DNA of 23,594 bases from positions 1-23,594 of the forward strand of contig CAZXOC010000092.1 in assembly GCA_964642165.1 (NCBI GenBank), read 5' to 3'. This DNA comes from CAYRVX01 sp964642165. GTDB taxonomy: Bacteria > Planctomycetota > Phycisphaerae > SM23-33. Numbering within the stretch: position 1 is the first letter of the stretch; every line of letters begins with the position of its first letter. Shown one piece after another: positions 1 through 7,100 of this stretch. The position numbers were made by a program, and so were the translations under genes. The notes beneath the pieces are model-generated. The model was not told where the DNA came from. It made no database searches and saw nothing but the letters and a program-made list of their open reading frames with translations.

Positions 1-5
1 TTGCT

Positions 6-49
6 TTGTCCAGATTTTGGACAATCAGCCCCTTTTTGGACAATCAGCC
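6..49. repeat. Short direct and inverted repeats at left edge
   Basis: A 16-base unit (TTTTGGACAATCAGCC) occurs at 15-30 and again at 34-49, 19 bases apart. The first copy also closes a perfect 7-base inverted repeat, TTGTCCA (6-12) and TGGACAA (18-24), with a 5-base spacer. The stretch is clearly less GC-rich than the rest of the window. It looks like a set of half-sites for a dimeric DNA-binding protein or the edge of a repeat element. No neighbouring gene inside the window tells which, and the window edge may cut it. Confidence 0.5.
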
Positions 50-121
50 TCCCCGCCGGTCTTCCCGCTCGCCGATCCGATCGTAACGCCTTAGACAACA
101 AGCCTTTTCCCCGATTCGGGT

Positions 122-138
122 CCCCGGCCGGGCCGGGG
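122..138. repeat. Perfect 17-nt GC palindrome
   Basis: CCCCGGCC, one central G, then GGCCGGGG form a perfect palindrome that can fold into a very stable hairpin. No T-tract follows on either strand, so an intrinsic terminator is not well supported. It lies 13 bases before the inverted-repeat element at 152-275 and may be part of the same element. Confidence 0.5.
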
Positions 139-151
139 GCTGGCCCGCCTA

Positions 152-275
152 TGGACTGCGGCGGCTGTGACGCCGCTTTTCCCATCCGCTACGAGATGCC
201 GCGGACGCGGACATCGGGAGCAAAGCAAAGCGGCGTCGTTGCCGCCGCACTCCACGTGCTGCTCTCCCGATGTCC
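152..275. mobile_element. Nested inverted-repeat element, MITE- or REP-like
   Basis: Two pairs of arms interlock. The 28-base arm 152-179 (begins TGGACTGCGGCGGC, ends GACGCCGCTTT) is matched by the reverse complement of 227-254 with 24 of 28 identities. The 12-base arm GGACATCGGGAG (209-220) is matched perfectly by CTCCCGATGTCC (264-275). In order they run A, B, A', B', so the two hairpins compete or form a pseudoknot. A third small hairpin, CCCGATG-TC-CATCGGG (266-281), overlaps the last arm. There is no credible open reading frame. The arm sequence resembles short GC-rich palindromic repeats that I recall as dispersed in planctomycete genomes, but only one copy is visible here, so mobility is inferred. 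Confidence 0.5.
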
Positions 276-281
276 ATCGGG

Positions 282-597
282 ACGACGGCGCGGTGAGGCT
301 GTGCGGCAGCACGAGACGCGCCCGATCCCTCTCCCGCTGGAACGGGGGCTACTGCGTACCCGCGCGCGGCCTTGCCGAATCGCCCGGCCCTCGCTACGAT
401 GGGCAGAGCGGCGATGACCGGATGCTTCGGCGCATGGCCGGCACGGGAAGATGATCATGGGCTACGGGGAGTTGGCCCGCGCGGCCGGCAGGCCAAGGGC
501 CTCCGCGGGTGGAGGCGCAGCGGAGACGGAGCCGGGCTTGGCCGCGCTTCGGCGAGGCGGGACGAGCCCGCAGGTGGCCCGGCAGGGCCGAAAAAGT
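282..597. other. Gene-free stretch
   Basis: Open frames exist on both strands, as expected at this GC content, but none has a plausible ribosome binding site, recognisable motif or coherent protein composition. The stretch links the inverted-repeat element to the 3' boundary of the group II intron remnant and probably contains the old intron target (exon) sequence. I recognise nothing else in it. Confidence 0.4.
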
Positions 598-637
598 ATC
601 GCGGCAGGGACGGGGCTTGCGGCCCGCCCCCCGCACA

Positions 638-670
638 GATCCGTACGTGAGGGATTGCCTCATACGGCTC
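638..670 (-). ncRNA. Group II intron domain V
   Basis: On the minus strand, GAGCCGTATGAGG pairs with CCTCACGTACGGATC around a small loop. This matches the compact hairpin of group II domain V: the near-invariant AGC triad in the 5' strand, the CGTAYG pairing and the offset bulge. It is 33 nt against the usual 34. A second GC-rich stem follows at 637-598 (GCGGGGGGCGGG paired with CCCCGTCCCTGCCGC) and fits domain VI, which carries the branch-point adenosine. The preserved catalytic core is the best evidence that the surrounding segment is an intron and not random GC-rich DNA. Confidence 0.75.
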
Positions 671-790
671 CTACCTCGGGTCATACGCCAGGCGTTGGGC
701 GGCCTGACGTATCCTGTCCAACCCACGCGACGCTTCCGGCCGGCTCTGGGTCCGGCCCGCGGGCGGTTGTTCAGGATTCCCCTTGGTCAT
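671..790 (-). pseudogene. ltrA-like: Group II intron reverse transcriptase, N-terminal stub
   Basis: The frame starts with ATG at 790 and gives 39 codons before TAG at 671-673. It begins MTKGNPEQ and continues to GLDRIRQAAQR, which resembles the very N-terminus of group II intron-encoded proteins (typically MTKGN... followed by LERIRQAAKRD). The intact protein would be about 400-600 residues with fingers/palm (YADD), maturase and sometimes HNH domains. None of these is present: after RIRQAAQR the frame jumps into sequence just before domain V. The deletion therefore removed almost the whole protein but not the ribozyme core. Not expected to be functional. Confidence 0.7.
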
Positions 791-1327
791 CGGCCTTCCC
801 TCCCGCCGGTCCGCAGCCGACCTGTCCGTCCGTCCCGACCGGCCACAGGCGGAGGGTTACCAGCCCCGCCCTTTCGGTTGCGGGGTGGGGTCACCGTTCC
901 ACCATAGCCGGGCGGCCCAAGCCGTACAGCCTTGTTCCCGGCGTTCACAGGTACGATGCCGATGTCAGACTTCCCGCCGGCGTACGCGTCAGGATTGCGG
1001 CCACAGGCCTTCCCTGACCGTCCCGCCGCCGCCTTGCGGGGCCGACCGGCGGGTGCTGCCGGGATCTCCCGGTTCTCGTGCATGGAGCGTCCACGCATGC
1101 GCAGGGTCTCAGACTCCGCGGGGCCGATGTCGCCGCTCGCGCTGGCGCCACGCATCGTATTGCCTTCCCGGCCACCATACGAGGTCGGCGCCCCGAAACA
1201 GGCGCTTGCGGATGTTGGAATCGGCGTTCGAACCGTCAGGAAGGCCGACAGCGGCGGCGGCGGGAGAGCCCGGTGACCTTCGCCGTCGAAACGAACAGAC
1301 CATGCACGTCTGGTGGCCCGCCGTCAC

Positions 1328-1400
1328 TACGCCCGGCGCGACTCGAACGCGCAACCTCTTGCTCCGGAGGCAAGCGCTCTATCCATTGAGCTACGGGCGC
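1328..1400 (-). tRNA. tRNA-Arg (anticodon CCG)
   Basis: A complete 73-nt cloverleaf reads on the minus strand: acceptor GCGCCCG, D-arm GCTC-AATGGATA-GAGC, anticodon stem CTTGC with loop CTCCGGA (anticodon CCG, reading the CGG Arg codon), a 5-base variable loop, T-arm GCGCG-TTCGAGT-CGCGC, and 3' acceptor CGGGCGT with discriminator A. The first pair is a G-U wobble; the other six acceptor pairs are Watson-Crick. CCA is not encoded and would be added by the nucleotidyltransferase. CGG is a common Arg codon in the neighbouring genes, so this is a useful housekeeping tRNA. A promoter lies just upstream. Downstream, a weak 5-bp hairpin (1296-1312) followed by TTCGTTT is the only terminator candidate. 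Confidence 0.96.
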
Positions 1401-1416
1401 AACTCCCGAGCAGTGG

Positions 1417-1445
1417 ATTCTGGCCGAAGCGGAGCGAAAAGTCAA
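1417..1445 (-). promoter_or_regulatory. Sigma70-type promoter of tRNA-Arg
   Basis: On the minus strand TTGACT (1445-1440) and CAGAAT (1422-1417) are separated by exactly 17 bases. They match the -35 and -10 consensus at 5/6 and 4/6 positions. The -10 box ends 16 bases before the first tRNA base, leaving room for a short 5' leader trimmed by RNase P. The good spacing and the position directly before a stable RNA gene make this one of the better promoter calls in the window. Confidence 0.55.
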
Positions 1446-1541
1446 CGTCGATTGCCCGGCCGCGGCTGGCCACGTCCGATCCGGCAAGCGCCGGGCGGCT
1501 AGCGGCTACCACGCCGGCGGTGGGGGCGGTACCATGGCGGC

Positions 1542-2639
1542 ATGATTCGGCCGGAGATCCAGCGGCGGCGGACGCGGGCGGTTCGCGCAGGCGACGTGAC
1601 CATCGGTGCCGGCGCGCCGGTGGTCGTGCAGAGCATGACGAACACGCAGACGGCCGACGCGGAGGCGACGGCCGCGCAGGTCATGCGTCTCGCCGAGGCG
1701 GGCGCGGAGCTGGTCCGCGTGGCCGTGCCGACGCCGGCGGACACGGCGGCGCTTCGGGAGATCGTCGCGGCCTCGCCCGTGCCGATCGTCGCCGACGTGC
1801 ACTTCCGCTTCGCCCGCGCGCTGGAGGCCATCGCCGCCGGCGCCGCGAAGATCCGCCTGAACCCCGGCAACATCCGCGACCGCCGGCAGGTCCGGCGGGT
1901 CATCGCCGCGGCGGCCGAGGCCGGCGTCGCCATCCGCGTCGGCGTCAACGAGGGCTCGGTGATCGAGCGGCGCGACGAGCGGCAGCGGGCGGCGGACCTG
2001 TCGCGGCCACTCGACGAGCTGATGTTCGAGAGGCTCGCCGACTACCTGGAGGTCTTCGAGCAGGCGAGCTTCGGCAACCTGGTCCTGTCGGCCAAGAGCC
2101 ACGACGCCTGCACGACCGTCGCGGTGAACCGCCACATTGCCGAGCGATGGGACTATCCCGTGCACCTGGGCGTGACGCACGCGGGCACGGCGGAGACGGG
2201 CGCGATCCGCTCGGCCGCAGCGCTGGGGGCGCTGCTGAGCGAGGGCATCGGCGACACGATCCGCATCTCGTACGCGGGCGACCCCGTGCCGGAGGTCGAG
2301 GCCGCCCTGGAGCTGCTCTACTCGCTGCGCCTTCGCCGGCGCCCGGGGCTGGAGCTGATCGCCTGCCCCACGTGCGGGCGCGTGATGATGGACCTTGCGC
2401 CCGTCGCCGAGCGTCTCCGCGCGGCGCTGGCGGGCGTGGCATTTCCCGTAACGGTGGCGGTGATGGGCTGCGCGGTGAACGGCCCGGGCGAGGCGGCCCA
2501 TGCGGACGTGGCGGTCTGCGCGGCCGGGGCGGACAAGGCCGTCCTGTACCGCGGCGGGCGGAAGCTGCGGACGATCCCCGCCGGCGAGATCGTCGAGGCC
2601 GTCGTGGCGGAGGTCCGGGCGCTGCGCGAGGACGCGTAA
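1542..2639 (+). CDS. ispG: 4-hydroxy-3-methylbut-2-enyl diphosphate synthase (flavodoxin/ferredoxin)
   Basis: Catalyses the penultimate step of the MEP (non-mevalonate) isoprenoid pathway in the cytoplasm: reductive ring opening of 2-C-methylerythritol 2,4-cyclodiphosphate to HMBPP, using a [4Fe-4S] cluster. The 365-residue length is typical of the compact bacterial form. An N-terminal TIM barrel (VVVQSMTNTQTAD near residue 30, VPIVADVHF near 85, KIRLNPGNI near 108) is followed by a ferredoxin-like domain. The cluster ligands are visible as CPTC (C275, C278) and MGCAVNGPGE (C310, E317). Their spacing equals that of the E. coli enzyme (270, 273, 305, 312). The ATG at 1542 is preferred: the ATG at 1529 meets a stop after three codons. 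The upstream GGTGGGGGCGG is only a loose ribosome binding site. No other MEP gene is nearby; the next gene starts 37 bases after the stop and looks unrelated. Confidence 0.97.
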   Translation: MIRPEIQRRRTRAVRAGDVTIGAGAPVVVQSMTNTQTADAEATAAQVMRLAEAGAELVRVAVPTPADTAALREIVAASPVPIVADVHFRFARALEAIAAGAAKIRLNPGNIRDRRQVRRVIAAAAEAGVAIRVGVNEGSVIERRDERQRAADLSRPLDELMFERLADYLEVFEQASFGNLVLSAKSHDACTTVAVNRHIAERWDYPVHLGVTHAGTAETGAIRSAAALGALLSEGIGDTIRISYAGDPVPEVEAALELLYSLRLRRRPGLELIACPTCGRVMMDLAPVAERLRAALAGVAFPVTVAVMGCAVNGPGEAAHADVAVCAAGADKAVLYRGGRKLRTIPAGEIVEAVVAEVRALREDA

Positions 2640-2676
2640 CGGCGAGCCGGCGCCGGACGCCGACGGAGTGACGCAA

Positions 2677-4143
2677 ATGGCTGTGAAAGCGTACGGCGCG
2701 GTGGCGTGGGTGTCGGTCCTGGCGCTGGCGGGTGCGGCGCGTGCGGAGGAGAAGATGGTCACGGTTCGCCCGGAGGACCACGGCAAGGCGCTGATCAACC
2801 CGCAGATGGGCTGGACGCTGCACTTCTACTCGAACGTGCTGCGGAACTACGGCTCGAAGCTCGCCGCCTCGGACACGGTCGAGGACTTCCCGGGGCTGTC
2901 GGCGGTGTACCTTCGCCTGCCGTGGGCGTTCCTGGAGCCGCGGGAGGGCGAGTACGACTGGTCCGTCGTGGACACGCCCGCCCAGCGGTGGATCGACCGG
3001 GGCAAGCAGGTGGCGATGCGGATCAGTTGCTGCGAGAGCTGGATGCGCCACGCCACGCCGAAGTGGGTCGCCGATGCCGGCGCGAAGGGCCACAACTTCA
3101 CGCCGGGCAAAGGCGCCCGGGCCGATGGGGAGTACTGGGAGCCGGATTACGGCGACGCCGTCTTCCTGGCCAAGCTCGACGCCTTCCTGGCGGCGCTGGC
3201 CCGGCGCTACGACGGCAACCCCAACGTCGCGTTCATCGACATCGGCAGCTACGGCGTCTGGGGCGAGGGCCACACCTGGGCCAGCACGAAGAAGCAGTGG
3301 CCCGACGAGGTGAAGCGCAAGCACGTCGACCTGCACGTCAAGCACTTCCGCAGGACGCTGCTGGCGATCAACGACGACTTCGCCGGCCCGGGCACCCGCG
3401 CCGAGCACCTGCCGATCACCGACTACGCGCTCGCCAAGGGCGTCACGCTTCGCGACGACAGCATCTGCGTGCAGCCGCCGCCGCGGTCGTGGTACCACGC
3501 CGAGCTGGCCCGGGCCTTCTGGCCGAAGCTGCCGGTCATCCTGGAGCACGAGCACTACGGCTCGTCGAAGCGCAAGGGGGCCTGGGGCGACGGATCGCTG
3601 CTGGCCAAGGCCGTCGAGGACTACCACGCCAGCTACCTGTCGATCCACTGGTGGCCGCGGGAGATGCTGGGGGAGAACCGCGACGTTATCGACCGGATCA
3701 ACCGGCGCCTGGGCTACCGGCTGCAACTGCGCGAGGCGACCTGGCCGCCCGAGGTGCGGCTGGGCGAGCCGCTGACCGTCACGATGAAGTGGGCCAACGC
3801 GGGGGTGGCGCCGTGCTACCCGGGCGGCCACCCGGCCGTGACGCTCAAGGACGCCCGCGGCGGGATCGTCTCGGTGCACGTGGCGGAGGACGTGGACGTT
3901 CGCCGGCTGGCCCCGGGCGCGCCGGGCAAGGCCCCGGTCGAGACGGTGACGCTTCGCTGCGTGGTGGCCCGAGCGCACGCCGACGGGGCGCGGCGCTTCG
4001 CCCGCGCCGCCGAGGAGGCCACGTGCACGCTGTACGTCTCCGTGGGCCTGCGCGACGGGACGCCGACGATCGCCCTGCCGCACGCCGGCGACGACGGGCG
4101 GCGGCGCTGCCGCCTGGGCGAGTTGACCATCCGCGGCCGGTGA
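2677..4143 (+). CDS. Secreted DUF4832-like TIM-barrel protein, putative glycosidase
   Basis: 488 residues, starting at an ATG with GGAG 8 bases upstream. Residues 1-22 form a classic signal peptide ending in GAARA, so the product is exported. Residues about 35-350 read like a glycoside-hydrolase TIM barrel of the DUF4832/GH42-like kind: NPQMGW near 38, then YLRLPWAFLEP (78-88) followed by EGEYDW, and later FIDIGSYGVWGEGH with E197 at the usual acid/base position after strand 4. LEHEHYG (E290, E292) near strand 7 is a candidate nucleophile region. Residues about 353-488 form a beta-sandwich beginning YRLQLREATWPPEV with VTMKWANAGVAPCYPG, as at the C-terminus of DUF4832 proteins. Substrate and activity are unknown. 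The gene sits 45 bases before the large modular protein on the same strand, so co-transcription is likely. Confidence 0.8.
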   Translation: MAVKAYGAVAWVSVLALAGAARAEEKMVTVRPEDHGKALINPQMGWTLHFYSNVLRNYGSKLAASDTVEDFPGLSAVYLRLPWAFLEPREGEYDWSVVDTPAQRWIDRGKQVAMRISCCESWMRHATPKWVADAGAKGHNFTPGKGARADGEYWEPDYGDAVFLAKLDAFLAALARRYDGNPNVAFIDIGSYGVWGEGHTWASTKKQWPDEVKRKHVDLHVKHFRRTLLAINDDFAGPGTRAEHLPITDYALAKGVTLRDDSICVQPPPRSWYHAELARAFWPKLPVILEHEHYGSSKRKGAWGDGSLLAKAVEDYHASYLSIHWWPREMLGENRDVIDRINRRLGYRLQLREATWPPEVRLGEPLTVTMKWANAGVAPCYPGGHPAVTLKDARGGIVSVHVAEDVDVRRLAPGAPGKAPVETVTLRCVVARAHADGARRFARAAEEATCTLYVSVGLRDGTPTIALPHAGDDGRRRCRLGELTIRGR

Positions 4144-4178
4144 GGTCCGGCCGGAAGTCTTTTCATTACTCGACGGAG

Positions 4179-4184
4179 AGGAGG
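4179..4184 (+). promoter_or_regulatory. Ribosome binding site deciding the start of the 1621-residue protein
   Basis: A perfect AGGAGG lies 4 bases before the ATG at 4189 but only 1 base before the in-frame GTG at 4186. The ATG is therefore the likelier start, adding no extra residue to the signal peptide. This is the strongest Shine-Dalgarno match among the genes of the window. Confidence 0.7.
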
Positions 4185-4188
4185 AGTG

Positions 4189-7100
4189 ATGCGCTCCAGT
4201 TCACGCGTATTGATTCTGACGGCTGTCGTGTTGTCGTGGGCGCCCGTCGCGGCGCCGGCCGGCGAGGGCGCGGGCGCGCCCCGCCGCGGGGCGAGGCTCT
4301 TCTTCCGCGCGCTGGGGGCGCAGTCGAACGCGCCGATCCTGCCGAAGAGCCGCTCGGCCTGGACGCAGGACAAGCAGGTCCGCACGGGCACGACGGGCAT
4401 GGCCGACGAGGGCTTCACGGAGTACCCCTTCTGCTTCGGGACGATGGACTTCACGTTCGTGCAGGCCCGCGCGTACTACCCGCGGCTGATCTCCGGCGCC
4501 CGCGCCGACGAGAGGCGCGTCAACACGGCCGACATCCTCATGGACTACGTCTACGAGCCGGACGGCTGCGTGTGGGGGCCCAGCGGGCGCGAGTTCGTCC
4601 AGACGTTCACCGCGACGCAGCCCGAGCTGGTCAGCGTCACGATGCGGGTGGCGTCGGAGCCGGGCGTGTTCCGCGCGTCGCTCCTGGAGGGCGGCCCGGC
4701 CGGAAGGCAGATCGCCCCGAGCAAGACGTTCCGCTCCGGACACTCGATGGCGTGGGGCACGGCCGTGTGGGAGGCCGCCCAGGCGCCGCTCGCGGTCGGG
4801 CGGACGTACGGCCTGCGCATCCGCCGGGAGGACGGCAAGGCCTGGACGCCCTACCTGCACGCGACGGGCAGCGCCTACGATGGCGGGCTGCTGTACGTGG
4901 ACGGGCGGCCGCGGCCCGAGAGCGACCTGGCCTGCTGGATCGTCGAGCAGCCGGGCGACCTGCACCGCGCGCCGATCGACGGCGCCGACCCCGACGGCTG
5001 GGTCTACCGCAGCAGGGCCGTGACGTTCCGCCCGCGGACGCCGAACGTGCGGCTGGTCTCGCTGACGGTCTCGCCGGTGACGGCGAAGGAGCTGGCCAAG
5101 GGCTACTGCGACCTGGTCGCGCGGGTGCGGTCGCCGGAGGGCAAGGTCGTGGGCGGGCCGAAGCGGTGCCTGGCCGTCGGGCCCCGGAACGGGCCGCACA
5201 GGGGGCACTTCCTGTTCGCCGGCGACGAGCTGCCGGTCGTGCCGGGCACGCCCTACCGCATCGAGGTCTTCACCGTGCCGCACCGGCAGCAGGAGCTGCC
5301 CGAACCCGGCGACGTGACGATCGTCCCCCGCGACGTGCACGCGCGGGTCTACGGCGAGCCCCAGCCGGGCAAGCTGCCGGGCATCTTCAACCTGAGGACC
5401 ACCTTCGAGAGCGACAGCCGCGTCCGGTTCGATTGGTCCGAGCCGCTGGCCTGCCCCACGCGGATCGAGTCGTGGGGCCTGGGCATCAACAACGGCAAGC
5501 AGTGGGTCGTCCCGGCCGGGCAGACCGGCGTGGCGATCGGCAAGTTCTGGGCGGGGCACGAATACGACATCCGCCTGACCTCGACCGGGCCGACCGGCCT
5601 GACCTGGCGCACGCCGCTGTACCGCCTGCGCTTCCCGCGCAGCGACATCAAGCCGCTGACGCAGCCGGAGTACCCCAAGCCGTTCGTCACGCTGGCGCGC
5701 CGGCGCCCGTCCGCGGCGCCGGAGTACGGGCCGATCCGCTTCCGCCGGCAGGTGGCGGTGGTCAACGGTGACTTCGAGGAGGCCCTCGCCGGCTGGAAGG
5801 CCGACGGGACGGACCGCGTCTACACGGCCGGCTCGGAGCACGACGTGGGCGTCAAGTGGGGCCAGCAGATGGCCGGCTGGTCGGTGCTGGCGGGGGCGAA
5901 GCAGCGCAAGCAGGTCTTCGCCGTCGGCGCGCTGAGCCAGCGGATCGCCACCACGCCGGGGCACGCGTACGTGCTGTCGGCGTGGGCGCACACGTCGGTG
6001 GCGAACGGGCCCCGCGGCGACACGCGCGTGCGCCTGCTGGCCGACCCCGCCGGCGGGAGCGATTTCGAGGGGGCCAACGCCAGCCAGTGGTACTGGACGG
6101 ACGGGCGGTGGATGCGCTTCCAGCACCGCTGGATTGCCCGGGCCGACCACTCGACCATCGCCCTGGGGCTGTTCCGCTGGCGCGACCTGGACCGGGCCAG
6201 CGCGTACGTCGACCACGTGACGGTGTACGACCTGGGCCCGAGCCCCGCCGAGGCGACCGACGGTATCGCCCGCGCGGCCGCCGCGCCATCGCTGGTCCTG
6301 CGCGATGCGAAGGTCGAGGCCGACGACAAGGTCGAGGCGCATCTCGTCGCCCCGCCGGGCTACGTCATCACGGGGCTCGGCGCGCGGGCCCACTACGACA
6401 ACGTGACGACGATGTGGCTTCGGATCCAGCCGCTGCGCCCGGACGGCACGCTCGGCGAGCCCGAGCAGCTTCGCGGCGGATGGGAGCCGGACGCGGGCCT
6501 CGAGGCCGCCGTCGAGCTGCCGGAAGGCCACGTCGTGACCGGCTTCGGCGCGCGGGCCGCGCCCGAGTGGGACGTCAAGAGCCTGGTGGTCTGGGCCCGC
6601 CCGATGTCGCGCGACGGGCGGCTGGGCGAGGAGAAGGCCTTCCGCGCCGGCAAGGAGCCCGAGAAAGGCCCCGAGCGCCACGCGCGGGCCGCCGCCGGCC
6701 GCGTGCTGACCGCCGCGGGCCTGAACTGCATGCACAACGACATCAACGGCATCCGCGCGACGTCGGCGGCGCTGGTGCGAACGTCCTCGGCCGAAGCGCG
6801 CGGCCGGCCGCGGCCGGCGAAGCCGGAGGCCCGTGCGGCTGCGCCTGCGGCGGCGAAGGACGGCCTGGTCCCGATCGAGCCGGAGGGCGTCTTCGTCGCG
6901 CCGGCCGCGAAGGCCCATCCGCCCGTGACGCCGCGCCGCCCGCCCCATCCGGCCGATCGCGTGCGGTGCCGGCTCGTGGACTTCGTCGACTGCTCGAAGG
7001 CCGACCACGACTTCGCCCACGACAGCAAGAGCCGCCTGCGGGCCATCGGCGGGCTGACGTACCGCCTCACCGACGGCGCGCGGAAGATGTCGTGGTTCGA

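Larger units (their letters stand above)
598..1200 (-). mobile_element. Internally deleted group II intron (remnant)
   Basis: Read on the minus strand, the segment shows three hallmarks of bacterial group II introns in the right order. First, at about 930-1095, is the conserved segment before the intron-encoded protein: the frame reads ETLRMRGRSMHENREIP and, about 35 residues later, KSDIGIVPVNAGNKA, closely resembling the leader translation found before many group II reverse transcriptases. Second, at 790, the reverse transcriptase start MTKGN appears. Third, at 670-598, are domain V and domain VI, ending in GCGAT, which fits the AY 3' end of group II introns. Intact introns of this type are about 2 kb; here start and end are only about 600 bases apart, so nearly the whole reverse transcriptase/maturase is deleted. 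The 5' boundary is not certain: about 1200 is an estimate, with a TCGTAT/ATACGA pairing near 1153-1180 probably inside domain I. The identification rests on recalled family sequences. It cannot move unaided; whether it still splices is open. Confidence 0.75.

Noticed and set aside
152..281. CRISPR-like repeats.
   Set aside because: The repeats are inverted rather than evenly spaced direct copies, and no cas gene is present in the window.
1..417. 138-codon frame at the left edge and several overlapping frames to 1500.
   Set aside because: They run through inverted repeats, the intron remnant and the tRNA, and have no coherent composition.
1296..1312. CAGAC-N7-GTCTG as the tRNA terminator.
   Set aside because: Only five base pairs and an interrupted T-tract; too weak to list as a feature.
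1529..1540. ATG at 1529 as an ispG start.
   Set aside because: It reads three codons and then TGA; the frame of the enzyme opens at 1542.
4186..4188. GTG at 4186 as the start of the modular protein.
   Set aside because: Only one base from the AGGAGG; the ATG at 4189 has the better spacing.
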